A stretch of DNA of 54,821 nt from Anaerolineaceae bacterium (GTDB lineage Bacteria > Chloroflexota > Anaerolineae > Promineifilales > Promineifilaceae): NCBI GenBank assembly GCA_002699125.1, contig PABI01000048.1, positions 1 to 54,821 on the forward strand. The letters are read 5' to 3'. The notes under the pieces are model-generated. The model saw only the letters and a program-made list of their open reading frames with translations, was not told where the DNA came from and did no database searches. Below, piece by piece: positions 35,698 through 44,780 of this stretch. The position numbers and the translations under genes are program-made. Positions within the stretch are counted from its first letter, which is position 1. Each line of letters opens with the position of its first letter.

Positions 35698-36180
35698 TTA
35701 ACCAAACTTTGCGTTAAGTTGGCGCATCATAGAATACACATCAGTATACGCGACGTCAAAAGCACTACAAATGTTTGGGATCTTCACCTTTGATGAGTTT
35801 TCGGGAACAGGTCGTTCATGCGTAACAACAACACACGACAGTATCTTGGCTTGGGCAATCAACAGTGGATCCGCTCTACTGAGAAAAACATCGGCATTTT
35901 TTCGGGGATAATTCTTGAATACATAATCAACGATTTCAATAAAAACTTGTTGTGCCTCTACTGAAATTTCTTTTACAAACAAAGACTTTCTTTCTTGAAT
36001 CCATTGGGAAAGTTCATCATTTCCATCCCTCAACTCTTCATAAACAGGAGCCGCACAAAAAATGTGTCCAGAGGAAGCTTGTGCCTCTAACCAATCCCAG
36101 AAGATCGGCATAATGTCCAGCCCATATGGGCCGTTCTTGGCTTGTATGAAAACATTTGCATCCAAACTGAATAGCGGCAC
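35698..36180 (-). CDS. DUF4411 PIN-like protein
   Basis: A 160-residue nuclease-like protein. The PIN-type acidic residues appear in FSLDANVFIQAK (D), VYEELRDG (E), and SRADPLLIAQAK (D), followed by VVVTHE. DUF4411 proteins are predicted toxins of the PIN fold. It lies 2 bases downstream of an HTH-ImmA/IrrE gene in the same direction, a known pairing. A+T content is visibly higher than in surrounding genes, and no ACGGCCGT copy is present, which suggests recent transfer. Confidence 0.85.
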   Translation of the reverse strand: MPLFSLDANVFIQAKNGPYGLDIMPIFWDWLEAQASSGHIFCAAPVYEELRDGNDELSQWIQERKSLFVKEISVEAQQVFIEIVDYVFKNYPRKNADVFLSRADPLLIAQAKILSCVVVTHERPVPENSSKVKIPNICSAFDVAYTDVYSMMRQLNAKFG

Positions 36181-36182
36181 GT

Positions 36183-37355
36183 CTAGACTGACTCCAGATT
36201 CTCAGCCAATTTTTGAATAGTACTCACCTTGACGCCCAGTAACGAAGCTGCGTCACGGTAAAGTAAATTACCTTCAAGTGTTGCGTTGACAATCCCTTCG
36301 GTTAATTGCTTCGAATGTCTGGCATAGAAAGTGTTATAGAAATGACCGCCTTCACTGCTTCTAGCTGTCACATCCGTTTGTTTTTCTATTTCCTGTCGAT
36401 AGTGAGTAAAAAATTGCTCTCTATCAATTATTTCAAGATCTAACGCTCGTCTGAGTATCACTATCGTACTTACCCAGTATTCTCGAGCAATTTGACTCAA
36501 ATTGCTAAGCGCATTGTTTTGACTGCTCCAGAAATTTAGAAAACTTTCTTTGGGCACAAGGAGTTCTGTTGCAACTTGATTGCAATAATCCTCAATATCA
36601 CGGTTGAGTGGTTGTGTAACAAGGGTGTCAATTATATCGTAATTCGAAATACCACTCCGACCAAGCCAGAGATGTGCTAACTCATGGGCAAGGGTGAATA
36701 CCTGGGCAGCGATAGCGTCTTTGCTATTGATAAGGACTAACGGAGCAATATCATCGCTAATTGCAAACCCTCTAAACTCATCTGGATTTAGGGGACGATT
36801 GTTATTGTTTTGAACAACCCCTGTCCGTAGAACCAAAATTCTGGCTTTCTCGCTTTTTAGAACAATTAACCGCAAAAAGTCAGACCAGCTGTGTGCTTGG
36901 CGGCGAAGATCGTGATTGATTTCGACAATTTCGCCAATCGACGTGGCAACGATAGAGGGGTCATTAGACATGCCATATTGGCCAACAAAGTGAAGACGAC
37001 TCTCACCTTCACTTAATAAGTATTCTCGATACCATTCTTGTTTTCTAAGTGTGTCTTGTATAAGTGTGTGCAGTTCGAGGCTTATACTCTGGATATTGAA
37101 ATGAGATGGCTTTCGGAAGTCGGGCAATGGTATTTTATCTTCGGGAGGATTCGAAAGATAAAGATACCCAAACGGAATTTTCAGCTTATTAGCTATTTTT
37201 CTTGCCTGGCGTAATGTCGGATAGCTTTCACCTTGTTCCCAAGAGGCAACTTTCTCTGGCGAAACGTTTGCGCTCTTTGCAACTTCTTCCAAAGCAACTT
37301 CGGCGCGACCTCGCGCCCAGCGTAGAAGTTCTGGTGTAACAATTGCTTGTGTCAT
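36183..37355 (-). CDS. XRE-type regulator with ImmA/IrrE metallopeptidase domain
   Basis: A 390-residue protein. Residues 7-60 are an XRE helix-turn-helix (RGRAEVALEEVAKSANVSPEKVASWEQG). Residues 150-300 are an ImmA/IrrE zinc peptidase with the HExxH motif at 224-228 (HELAH). The C-terminal 90 residues are helical. Such proteins act as repressors that can be cleaved or can cleave others. It precedes the DUF4411 PIN protein by 2 bases and is its likely control partner. No ACGGCCGT copy occurs in it, and its base composition is AT-rich; both fit horizontal gain. No promoter was identified in the 266-base upstream spacer. Confidence 0.9.
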   Translation of the reverse strand: MTQAIVTPELLRWARGRAEVALEEVAKSANVSPEKVASWEQGESYPTLRQARKIANKLKIPFGYLYLSNPPEDKIPLPDFRKPSHFNIQSISLELHTLIQDTLRKQEWYREYLLSEGESRLHFVGQYGMSNDPSIVATSIGEIVEINHDLRRQAHSWSDFLRLIVLKSEKARILVLRTGVVQNNNNRPLNPDEFRGFAISDDIAPLVLINSKDAIAAQVFTLAHELAHLWLGRSGISNYDIIDTLVTQPLNRDIEDYCNQVATELLVPKESFLNFWSSQNNALSNLSQIAREYWVSTIVILRRALDLEIIDREQFFTHYRQEIEKQTDVTARSSEGGHFYNTFYARHSKQLTEGIVNATLEGNLLYRDAASLLGVKVSTIQKLAENLESV

Positions 37356-37621
37356 GAGTTAGAGTTAAATCTTCACAATATTAGCGCTTGGACATGAAAG
37401 TGTGTACTTGTCTAAACTGAACCTATCTCAGCGGTGCATATTTACGGAGTCTTTTGAGTTAATGCAACAGCAATGACTGTAAGGAGTGTTTGTATTGCAG
37501 AAAAGCACTAAAATGGTGCAATAGAATTTCGACAGCAAATCTCTTAAAGAGGAGTATAGTTTATTTGTGAAAACCATTCAATGAATTTCTTTAAGCTTAT
37601 TGAGTAATTGATTTTCGCTTT

Positions 37622-40600
37622 CTACTCACGTTCAATGAGGCAGACGGAAACGGCCGTCCCCTCCCCACTTTCACTCTCATTCCCCGCCGCATCCACTGCC
37701 AGCACGCGGAAGCGGTGGCAGCCGGGACCAGGAATGTCCCACTTCTCCGTAAAAGGCGGCACCGTGCTGATGGCAAACGGCACCCCCGCCCCATCCACGT
37801 AAAACTCCACACGATCCAGCGACACGTCATCCGCTACCTGCGCCTGTATGATCACCCACTCCTCGTCGGTGAAGATTTGCTGGTCGGGCAGTGGGAACAG
37901 GATTTCGGCCGTGGGCGGCGTATTGTCCACCGTCACCTGCACGCTGTACTCCTCGAAGCCGCCGTCCTGGCGCACCACCGTTAGCAGCAGCGTGTACAGC
38001 CCCTCCAGCTCCGACACGTCCCACACGGCCAGCTCGGCATTTTCGCGCGGCTCCGCCACGTTGTCGGCCAGGGTTTGCAGGTTGTTGGGGGTGAGTCCTT
38101 CAAAATAGGCCAGCCGGTAGAAAGCAAAATTGTCGCTGCGCGCCGTGCCGGTAATCACCACCTGCCCCCGCACGTAGTCAAACGGCGCGGGTGAGCTGAT
38201 GCGGATGTTCTCATCTGGACTGTCCGGCGCGGTGATGGTGTCGAACTCGTCCGGCGGTTGGGGGATTTCGTTTTCGCGCACCCAGTCGGCCGCCGCTTCA
38301 GGGTAGATGACAAACAGCTCGCGATCCACCAGCTCCGGCGGGGTGTAAATGGTGGCCAGCCGCCCCGTTTCCCGATTGATGGCAAATTCCTGGACCATGT
38401 TGTCGAAAATGGTCGGCTGCGTGCCGTCGATGAAAATCTCGGAGACGGTGGGGCAGAAGGAGGTGGGCAGCAGGCCGGACAGGTTGCACACCGGCTGCTC
38501 GACGATGCCTGTGGGCCTGGGCCAATTTTCTAACGGCTCATTTTGTAAGGCCCACGACATCAGCGCATGCCAGATGGGGGCGGCACCCTTGGAGCCGGGC
38601 ACGTCCTGCATCGGGCTGTTGTCGCTGTTGCCTACCCAGACGCCGGTGACCAGCTGCGGCGTGTAGCCAATCGTCCAACCGTCGCGAAAGTCGTCGGTGG
38701 TGCCGGTTTTGGCGGCAGCGGGGCGATTGTCAGGCAGTTCCAAGGCGTTGGGGCAGCCAAAGCCGGCGCAGCGAGCGCTGCGATCCGACAAAATATCGTT
38801 CATCACGTAGGCCAGCTGGGAAGTAAGGATTTCGCGCCGCTGCGGCTGGTTGTATTCGTACAGGACGTTGCCGCTGCGGTCTTCCACGCGCAAAATGGCG
38901 ACGGGGTCCAGCGTGCGGTAGCCGGGCCGGATTTGTTCTTGCGGGCGGGGCCGGCCAACCATCACACCCATGTTGTCCATCACCGAGAAGGCGTAAACCA
39001 TGTCCAGCAAAGTGACTTCACCACCGCCGAGGGTGATGGAGAGGCCGTAGCTGCCGCTGCCCTGGTCCAGGCTGTTGATGCCCAGGCTGTGGGCGGTGCG
39101 CAGAACTTTGTTCACGCCCACCCAGCTCATCACCTGGACGGCGGGCACGTTGTAGCTGTTGGCCAACGCTTGCCGCAGGCGCATCGGGCCGTGGAACTGG
39201 CGGTCGTAATTTTGCGGCACGTAGGGGATGCCGTTGTTGGCCGCGCTGAAGTCAGTTTCCACGTCCAGCACCATGCTGGCGGCACTGTACCCCTGGCTGA
39301 GGGCGGTGAGGTAGGTGAATGGCTTGAAGGAGGAGCCGGGCTGGCGCAGGCCATCGACGGCCACGTTGAACGAGCCGTCGATGCTGGCGTCCCAATAGTT
39401 CAGGCTGCCCACCATCGCTTTGATTTCGGCCGTGCGCGGGTCCAGCATGAGAACGGCCGCATTGCCCACTCCCCGATCCACCCCTTCATCACTTGCAGCC
39501 AGCGGCGGCAAAAAGTCCAGAGCGTCGCAGCTGGCTTGCTCGTCGGCGGGCAGGCCGGGGCCAATCGCGCCGGAGAGCCGGTTGACGTGGGCCCGGGCCA
39601 CGCATTCCGCCTGCTGCTGGTAGATAAGGTCCAGCGTGGTATAGACGCGCAAGCCGCCGCCCAGCACCAGTTCGGGGCCAAACATCTCTTCCAACTGCTG
39701 CTGCACGTACAGGGCAAAATGTGGCGCGATGATATCAAAGCGGTCGGCAATGGCGTTGACGACGGGGACGGGCAGGTTTTTGGTGGAAGCGGCCGTTTCC
39801 GCACTAATCATCCCTTCCCGCACCATCGCATCCAGCACCAGCTCTTGCCGCGCTTTGGCCGCTGTTGGGTTGTTGATGGGGTTTAGCGCGGGGGATTGGG
39901 GGATGGCAGCCAGCATGGCCGCTTCGGCCAGACTGAGCTGGGCGGCAGGCTTATCGTAGTAAATGCGGGCGGCGGCTTCGATGCCGTAGGCCAGGTTGCC
40001 GTAAAAGTTGGTGTTGAGGTACCACTCCAAAATTTGCTCTTTGCTATAGGTGTCGGTGACCTGCCGGGCCAGCAGCAGCTCTTCCAGCTTGCGCTGATAA
40101 TCGTCCAGCCCCACTTCATTGCCCACAATGCGGCGCTCCGGCTCGATAAGGTTATTTTTGACCACCTGCTGGGTAATCGAAGAGCCGCCCTGTATATCGC
40201 CGCCCTGCAAGACGTATTCGTTGAAGGCGCGGCCAATGCCCACCATGTCGAAGCCCTGGTTGGTCCAAAAGGTACGGTCTTCGATGGCAACGGTGGCATC
40301 GATGAGCTGCTGCGGAATCTGGTCCAGTGGAATCCACTGCCGGTCGCCGCCCAGCGGGTCGATGATTTCGTAGATGAGGGTGAGGTCGCGCTGGCCGTCG
40401 GGCGTGGACTCGCCCCAGGCGTAAATTTTGGTGGTCTCGAAGGTGGCGCTGCCGTCCTGGCCCAATCGTTCCAGCTCGGTGAAGTTGGGCAAATCGCGGG
40501 TGAAGCTGGCGAAAACGGCCGTCACCCCCACAGCCCCCAGGGCGAACAAGGTGAATACGGCCGTGGCCAACCCCAACACAATCACGGCCACCCAACGAAA

Positions 40601-40675
40601 AACGTTGAGGCCACTGCGCTGTCTGCGCTGCTGGCGCCGGATGCGCCATTTGATGACTCGGGTTGGTTTTGGCAT
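37622..40675 (-). CDS. Class A penicillin-binding protein (PBP1A-like) with Ig-like tail
   Basis: A 1017-residue bifunctional peptidoglycan synthase. A basic cytosolic start is followed by one transmembrane helix (residues 28-58). The GT51 transglycosylase shows E132 in EDRTFW and GGSSITQQVVKN at 163-174. The transpeptidase has S448 in SSFK (SxxK), the SxN motif in ANSYNVPA and KTG in AAKTGTTD. After about residue 740 there are two beta-sandwich domains (SPAPFDYVRGQVVITGTA and PPTAEILFPLPDQQI), an unusual extension. The protein polymerises and cross-links glycan strands outside the membrane. It is monocistronic; the upstream spacer has repeats. Confidence 0.95.
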   Translation of the reverse strand: MPKPTRVIKWRIRRQQRRQRSGLNVFRWVAVIVLGLATAVFTLFALGAVGVTAVFASFTRDLPNFTELERLGQDGSATFETTKIYAWGESTPDGQRDLTLIYEIIDPLGGDRQWIPLDQIPQQLIDATVAIEDRTFWTNQGFDMVGIGRAFNEYVLQGGDIQGGSSITQQVVKNNLIEPERRIVGNEVGLDDYQRKLEELLLARQVTDTYSKEQILEWYLNTNFYGNLAYGIEAAARIYYDKPAAQLSLAEAAMLAAIPQSPALNPINNPTAAKARQELVLDAMVREGMISAETAASTKNLPVPVVNAIADRFDIIAPHFALYVQQQLEEMFGPELVLGGGLRVYTTLDLIYQQQAECVARAHVNRLSGAIGPGLPADEQASCDALDFLPPLAASDEGVDRGVGNAAVLMLDPRTAEIKAMVGSLNYWDASIDGSFNVAVDGLRQPGSSFKPFTYLTALSQGYSAASMVLDVETDFSAANNGIPYVPQNYDRQFHGPMRLRQALANSYNVPAVQVMSWVGVNKVLRTAHSLGINSLDQGSGSYGLSITLGGGEVTLLDMVYAFSVMDNMGVMVGRPRPQEQIRPGYRTLDPVAILRVEDRSGNVLYEYNQPQRREILTSQLAYVMNDILSDRSARCAGFGCPNALELPDNRPAAAKTGTTDDFRDGWTIGYTPQLVTGVWVGNSDNSPMQDVPGSKGAAPIWHALMSWALQNEPLENWPRPTGIVEQPVCNLSGLLPTSFCPTVSEIFIDGTQPTIFDNMVQEFAINRETGRLATIYTPPELVDRELFVIYPEAAADWVRENEIPQPPDEFDTITAPDSPDENIRISSPAPFDYVRGQVVITGTARSDNFAFYRLAYFEGLTPNNLQTLADNVAEPRENAELAVWDVSELEGLYTLLLTVVRQDGGFEEYSVQVTVDNTPPTAEILFPLPDQQIFTDEEWVIIQAQVADDVSLDRVEFYVDGAGVPFAISTVPPFTEKWDIPGPGCHRFRVLAVDAAGNESESGEGTAVSVCLIERE

Positions 40676-40682
40676 GTTTCCG

Positions 40683-40742
40683 TAATCGGTAATCCGTAAT
40701 CGGTAAACAGTGACCGATTACCGCTTACTGATAACCGTTCAC
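40683..40742. repeat. Degenerate GTAATCGGTAA hairpin spacer
   Basis: Repeated units related to GTAATCGGTAA. GTAATCGGT (40696-40704) pairs perfectly with ACCGATTAC (40713-40721). The rest of the 320-base spacer to 40995 holds only GAGGAG before the next ATG and no clear promoter. Confidence 0.6.
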
Positions 40743-40995
40743 CACATAACAGGATTGTCGCAGGATTAGGCAGGCGGGGCAAACGGTAACGGGCCATTCT
40801 GAGCAACGATTTAAGCAAGAATGCGTAACTTGTTGAGAAATGAGAAGGCTAGGTATAAAATTAGCCAGTTGTTCTGCCAAACTCTAAAGGGTTATTATTC
40901 TTTAATCATCGAAACCTTAGAGTCTATCCAAGCAGCACACAGCGTTCAGGCAATTCGGCGACGGCCTGAACATATTTTGTGAAGAGGAGAAATCA

Positions 40996-42210
40996 ATGAT
41001 TGGTGAAACCACCTTAAAAAAACCGGGACTTGTACCGGAAATGTTGTGGGATGTGGAACATTACAAGGAGGTTGGGCTTTACTTTTATCTGGAAGCAACG
41101 CAGGATATTTTGCCAAACGGCCGTGTCAATGTAGAAAACCACGGCGAGATGATTATGCTGGGGAGCTACTCCTATTTAGGCCTGATTGGTCATCCGCAAA
41201 TTAACGCCGCAGCGCAAGCGGCCGTTGAACGTTATGGCACCGGCACGCATGGCGTGCGCCTGCTGGCCGGATCCTTAAAGCTGCATAACGAGCTGGAAAC
41301 GCGCATCGCGGCTTTTAAACAAACTGAAGAAGCGATTACCTTTTCCAGTGGCTACGTGACTAACCTGGCCACCATCTCCAGCCTGCTGCGCAAAGGGGAT
41401 ACGGTGATTTGTGACAAGCTCAATCATGCCAGCATCGTTGATGGCTGTCTGTTGGCCATGGCCAAATTTGTCCGCTTCCGGCATAACGACATGGAGCATC
41501 TGGAAAGGCGATTGCACGAGGCAGATGGCGACGGCCGTAAATTGGTCATCGCCGACGCGGTGTTTAGCATGGATGGCGACATCATCAATCTGCCCGAAGT
41601 GGTGCGCCTGTGCCGTAAGTACGGTGCTTATCTGATGATCGATGAAGCCCACTCCATTGGTGTTTTGGGCGAGGGCGGACACGGCATTGAAGAGCATTTC
41701 GGCCTGGCCCCGGACAGCATCGACATCAAAATGGGTACGCTCAGCAAGGCAATCCCCAGTGCGGGTGGTTACGTGGCCGGTAATCATGAACTCATCCAGT
41801 TCCTGAAGCATGAAGCGCGGGCATTTATCTTTTCTGCGGCCGTACCGCCCGCATCGGCTGGTGCCGCCAAAGCGGCGTTTGATGTCATTGAGGCTGAGCC
41901 GTGGCGCGTCAAGAAGCTGCAAGAAAATTACGATCATTTTGCCGGACGGCTGCGCGAGGCCGGTTTTGATTTGCTTTATACCGAAACGGCCATCGTGCCG
42001 GTGGTTTGTGGTTCCACTGACCGGGCGGCGACGCTGGCCAAATATTGCCAGGACCGCGGCATTTTTGTGCAGGCGGTCGTGGCTCCCGTCGTGCCAGAGG
42101 GCCAGGCGCGGCTGCGCGCCTGTGTCTCAGCCGCGCACCAGTTGGATGACATTAATTACTGCGCCGACACGATTATTGAGGGTGGTCGGCAGTTGGGAAT
42201 TATTCGGTAG
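40996..42210 (+). CDS. PLP-dependent alpha-oxoamine synthase
   Basis: A 404-residue enzyme of the fold-type I alpha-oxoamine synthase group (glycine C-acetyltransferase, 8-amino-7-oxononanoate synthase, serine palmitoyltransferase). The PLP lysine is K251 in GTLSKAIPSAGG. D216 and H219 lie in IDEAHSIGVLG, and FSSGYVTNLATISSL and DKLNHASIVDG are typical. It condenses an acyl-CoA with an amino acid. The exact reaction cannot be decided by sequence: no bio or tdh gene is nearby, while the neighbours are rRNA methyltransferases. GAGGAG precedes the ATG. Confidence 0.9.
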   Translation: MIGETTLKKPGLVPEMLWDVEHYKEVGLYFYLEATQDILPNGRVNVENHGEMIMLGSYSYLGLIGHPQINAAAQAAVERYGTGTHGVRLLAGSLKLHNELETRIAAFKQTEEAITFSSGYVTNLATISSLLRKGDTVICDKLNHASIVDGCLLAMAKFVRFRHNDMEHLERRLHEADGDGRKLVIADAVFSMDGDIINLPEVVRLCRKYGAYLMIDEAHSIGVLGEGGHGIEEHFGLAPDSIDIKMGTLSKAIPSAGGYVAGNHELIQFLKHEARAFIFSAAVPPASAGAAKAAFDVIEAEPWRVKKLQENYDHFAGRLREAGFDLLYTETAIVPVVCGSTDRAATLAKYCQDRGIFVQAVVAPVVPEGQARLRACVSAAHQLDDINYCADTIIEGGRQLGIIR

Positions 42211-42228
42211 GCAAGTATTCAGTAAGCG

Positions 42229-42264
42229 GTAGGTCAGTGATCACTATTTAGTTTACTGACCTAC
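42229..42264. repeat. Inverted repeat before rlmH
   Basis: GTAGGTCAGT (42229-42238) and ACTGACCTAC (42255-42264) form a perfect 10-bp stem. The surrounding 90 bases contain more degenerate copies of the same words (TACTGA, CAGTAA). Confidence 0.6.
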
Positions 42265-42299
42265 TGGTTACTGTTTCACTGAGTACTGATAACCGGTTC

Positions 42300-42776
42300 A
42301 TGCGCTTAAACGGCCGTCTCACCATCGCCGCTGTGGGAAAGATTAAAAACCGGGCGTGGCTGGCGGCCCAGGATGATTATGTCAAGCGACTGGGCCGCTA
42401 CACTAGCCTGGAGCTGGTGGAAGTAAAAGATGTGGTGGGGCGGAGCATCCCGGATGCGGTGGCGATGGCGCGAGAAGGGGAGCAGCTTTTGCAGGCGGTG
42501 GCCGACAGCCATCGCCTCATTGCCCTGACGCCAACGGGCAAGTTGCGCAGCAGTCCCAATCTGGCGCGCTGGCTGCAAAAACGGGTGGTGGATTACGGCC
42601 GTATCGCCTTTCTCATTGGTGGTCCACTGGGCCTTTCAGACGAGGTATTGGCTGCCTGCCATGAAGAAATCTCCCTCTCCCCACTGACCTTCACCCACGA
42701 ACTGGCCCGTATTTTGCTATTGGAACAACTGTACCGCGCCTGCACCATTTTGGCGGGAGAGCAGTATCACAAGTGA
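42300..42776 (+). CDS. rlmH: 23S rRNA (pseudouridine-1915-N3)-methyltransferase RlmH
   Basis: A 158-residue SPOUT methyltransferase acting on helix 69 of 23S rRNA. The family hallmarks are FLIGGPLGL (SAM-binding knot loop), followed by SLSPLTFTHELARILLLEQLYRA and the terminal GEQYHK. Length agrees with the family. It may share a transcript with the oxoamine synthase upstream (about 90 bases of hairpin-bearing spacer). The gene begins with an ACGGCCGT copy at codons 4-6 (Asn-Gly-Arg). Confidence 0.93.
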   Translation: MRLNGRLTIAAVGKIKNRAWLAAQDDYVKRLGRYTSLELVEVKDVVGRSIPDAVAMAREGEQLLQAVADSHRLIALTPTGKLRSSPNLARWLQKRVVDYGRIAFLIGGPLGLSDEVLAACHEEISLSPLTFTHELARILLLEQLYRACTILAGEQYHK

Positions 42777-42836
42777 CCGTGAACGGTAATCGGTAAACGG
42801 TAATCAGTGAGAAAGCTGTCGATTACGGATAACGGA
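42777..42836. repeat. Degenerate self-complementary spacer
   Basis: Units GGTAATCGGTAAACGGTAATC on the left face GATTACGG and GGATTACC on the right, between convergent rlmH and rsmI. The right arm runs into the last codons of rsmI. Same class as 40683-40742. Confidence 0.55.
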
Positions 42837-43499
42837 TTACCGACCACCGATCACCACAACGTACTCCCCCCGCGGTTCTTCATTCTCAAAATGGGCGATT
42901 AACTCAGAGAGGCTTCCCCGGTGGACCGATTCGTACAGCTTGGTGAGCTCGTTGCAAACGGCCGCATCCCGATCCCCGTAAACTTCCAGGGCATCTTCTA
43001 AAAATGACTTCAGTCGGTACGGGCTCTCATAAAAAATGAGCGTGTGCGGCGATTCAGCATCAACGGCCAAAAAGCGCTGCCGCTTGCCGCTTTTGCGCGG
43101 CGGGAAGCCACGAAAAGTGAAAGCGTGGGCGGGCAGCCCAGAAAGCACCAGCGCCATGATCAGTGCTGTCGGGCCCGGAATCATCGTCACGGGCAGATTT
43201 TCTGCCACGGCCCGCTGCACCACCGAATAGCCGGGGTCCGAAATGCCTGGCGTGCCCGCGTCCGTCACCACCGCCACCGACTTGCCCTCTTGCAGCAAGC
43301 CGATGATTTTTTGTCCCGCTTTGGCTTCATTGTGTTCATGAAAGGAAAGCTGCGGCTTGCTGATCTCAAAATGCTTGAGCAGCAGGCCCGTTTTGCGCGT
43401 GTCTTCACTGGCAACCATATCCACCTGGCGCAGCGTTTCCAAGGCCCGCAAAGTAATGTCGCCGAGATTGCCGATAGGGGTGGCTACAAGATAAAGCAT
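42837..43499 (-). CDS. rsmI: 16S rRNA (cytidine-1402-2'-O)-methyltransferase RsmI
   Basis: A 220-residue member of the tetrapyrrole methylase fold that methylates C1402 in the decoding centre of 16S rRNA. Its opening is [19 protein letters not shown], followed by [15 protein letters not shown] and FHEHNE. The second SAM loop is [15 protein letters not shown], and [15 protein letters not shown] is canonical. It lacks the C-terminal helical extension found in longer RsmI proteins. It lies downstream of a Phd antitoxin and truncated VapC in the same direction. Confidence 0.95.
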   Translation of the reverse strand: MLYLVATPIGNLGDITLRALETLRQVDMVASEDTRKTGLLLKHFEISKPQLSFHEHNEAKAGQKIIGLLQEGKSVAVVTDAGTPGISDPGYSVVQRAVAENLPVTMIPGPTALIMALVLSGLPAHAFTFRGFPPRKSGKRQRFLAVDAESPHTLIFYESPYRLKSFLEDALEVYGDRDAAVCNELTKLYESVHRGSLSELIAHFENEEPRGEYVVVIGGR

Positions 43500-43546
43500 C
43501 AGATCAGTTTCAAGTTAGTGTAGTAATTGAGTATTGTAAAATGGCA

Positions 43547-43675
43547 CTATAGCGAAATCGCGCTTAAATAAACTTCATTTTCCGGATTTCGGATTTCTTC
43601 AAGAAATCTTGCGGGTAGTTTCTTATCGGCACTGATATACCATAAAAAAATGTGAGTATCTAAGAGTAGTTTCAT
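43547..43675 (-). pseudogene. Truncated VapC PIN toxin
   Basis: MKLLLDTHIFLWYISADKKL is the usual VapC N-terminus with the first acidic residue (D6). It continues to VYLSAISL and then meets TAG. Intact VapC proteins normally read on as SLWEI, so the stop takes the place of a Trp codon. The remaining about 90 residues, with the other acidic residues, are absent after the stop. The ATG overlaps the antitoxin stop as ATGA. Confidence 0.75.
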
Positions 43676-43911
43676 GTACCTTCAAAAGCATCCAAAATTT
43701 CTGCTGGTAGTGGGTCATTAAAGTTATCTGGAGTCGCAAACTTATGCGCGCTTAACCCAAACGGCCGTAACGCTTTCGGTTTTTGGGTCGTGGGTTTGAT
43801 CTCAGCTACGGGTTTTCCTTCCCGCGTGAGAAGAATGGTTTCTCCAGCTTCCAGATGATTTAAATATTTTTGGAATATTTGATCAAAATCCTCAACTTTT
43901 ACGGTAATCAT
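43672..43911 (-). CDS. Phd/YefM-family antitoxin
   Basis: A 79-residue antitoxin with the standard pattern: MITVKVEDFDQIFQKYLNHL, then GETILLTREGKPVAEIKP. The C-terminal tail would wrap a VapC-type toxin. AGGTGG stands just before the ATG at 43911, which decides the start over an upstream one at 43962. Its toxin partner downstream is truncated, so this is an orphaned antitoxin. Confidence 0.82.
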   Translation of the reverse strand: MITVKVEDFDQIFQKYLNHLEAGETILLTREGKPVAEIKPTTQKPKALRPFGLSAHKFATPDNFNDPLPAEILDAFEGT

Positions 43912-43974
43912 ATTCCACCTATTGATGATACCCTTAGCAAATTTGCAGCAATCATAGCACATTAGCTGAGCAAA

Positions 43975-44706
43975 TTATACCTCATCAAAATGATGCAAAA
44001 CGAGGGCGGAAGCAACAAGCGCGGCCGTTTCTGCTCTGAGTATCCGTTTGCCCAGGGTAATGGCCTGCATGCCTGCTGCCCGGGCAGCCTCTACCTCTTC
44101 TGCAGCAAAGCCGCCCTCTGGCCCGATGAAGAGTGAGATGTGAGACGGCCGTTCCCCACCCAGAAACGCTTTACGCAATGTCAAACCATCTTTCTCTTCC
44201 CAGGCGATGAGGCCGGGCTGTGCTGGACGCTCCGCCAACGCCTGGGCCAGCGTTTGTGGCGGGTGCAGTTCGGGGATGCAGCCGCGGCGCGATTGTTCGG
44301 CCGCTTCGGTGATAATTTTGTGCCAGCGGGCTTGCTTGCTGGCTTTTATGTCAATATCCTGCACCAGGCTGCGCTGCGTGACCAGCGGCACAAACTGGCT
44401 GACGCCAATTTCAGTCCCTTTTTGCAGCACCCATTCAAATTTGTCGCGCTTCATGAGCGCCTGGTAGAGGGTGAGGTGGACGGTAGGTTCGTTGGGACAC
44501 GGCCGTTTAGCCACTGCTTCCCCAACCACCTGCTGCTTATCCACCTGCCGCAGCACCACTTCATACTCCGCGCCGCTGTTGTCCAGCAGCAGAATAGCCG
44601 AACCGGCGCGCAGGCGCAGCACATTGCGAATCTGGTGTGCCTGTGCTGCCGGTAGAACAACCCGGCTGCCTTGTAAAATTTGTGGGTCCACAAAAAAGCG
44701 GTGCAT
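43975..44706 (-). CDS. rsmE: 16S rRNA (uracil-1498-N3)-methyltransferase RsmE
   Basis: A 243-residue SPOUT methyltransferase that modifies U1498 of 16S rRNA. It opens MHRFFVDP, has the PUA-like N-terminal domain (VVLPAAQAHQIRNVLRLRAG), and its knot region is SLFIGPEGGFAAEEVEAAR followed by TLGKRILRAETAALVASAL, all classical. Length is typical. No clear operon partner is found upstream; downstream lies the orphaned Phd/VapC' locus. Confidence 0.95.
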   Translation of the reverse strand: MHRFFVDPQILQGSRVVLPAAQAHQIRNVLRLRAGSAILLLDNSGAEYEVVLRQVDKQQVVGEAVAKRPCPNEPTVHLTLYQALMKRDKFEWVLQKGTEIGVSQFVPLVTQRSLVQDIDIKASKQARWHKIITEAAEQSRRGCIPELHPPQTLAQALAERPAQPGLIAWEEKDGLTLRKAFLGGERPSHISLFIGPEGGFAAEEVEAARAAGMQAITLGKRILRAETAALVASALVLHHFDEV

Positions 44707-44780
44707 GACGCTATTTTAGCAGAAAAATGGTTGGTATTGGGGAATTCTTTGCCGTAAAGGTAAGGGGCTTTTCAGAACGA

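Noticed and set aside
38567..39886. Long open frame on the plus strand opposite the penicillin-binding protein gene
   Set aside because: It is rich in His, Val, Gly and Ala in the pattern expected of the complement of a GC-rich gene, has no recognisable motif, and the opposite strand encodes a complete PBP.
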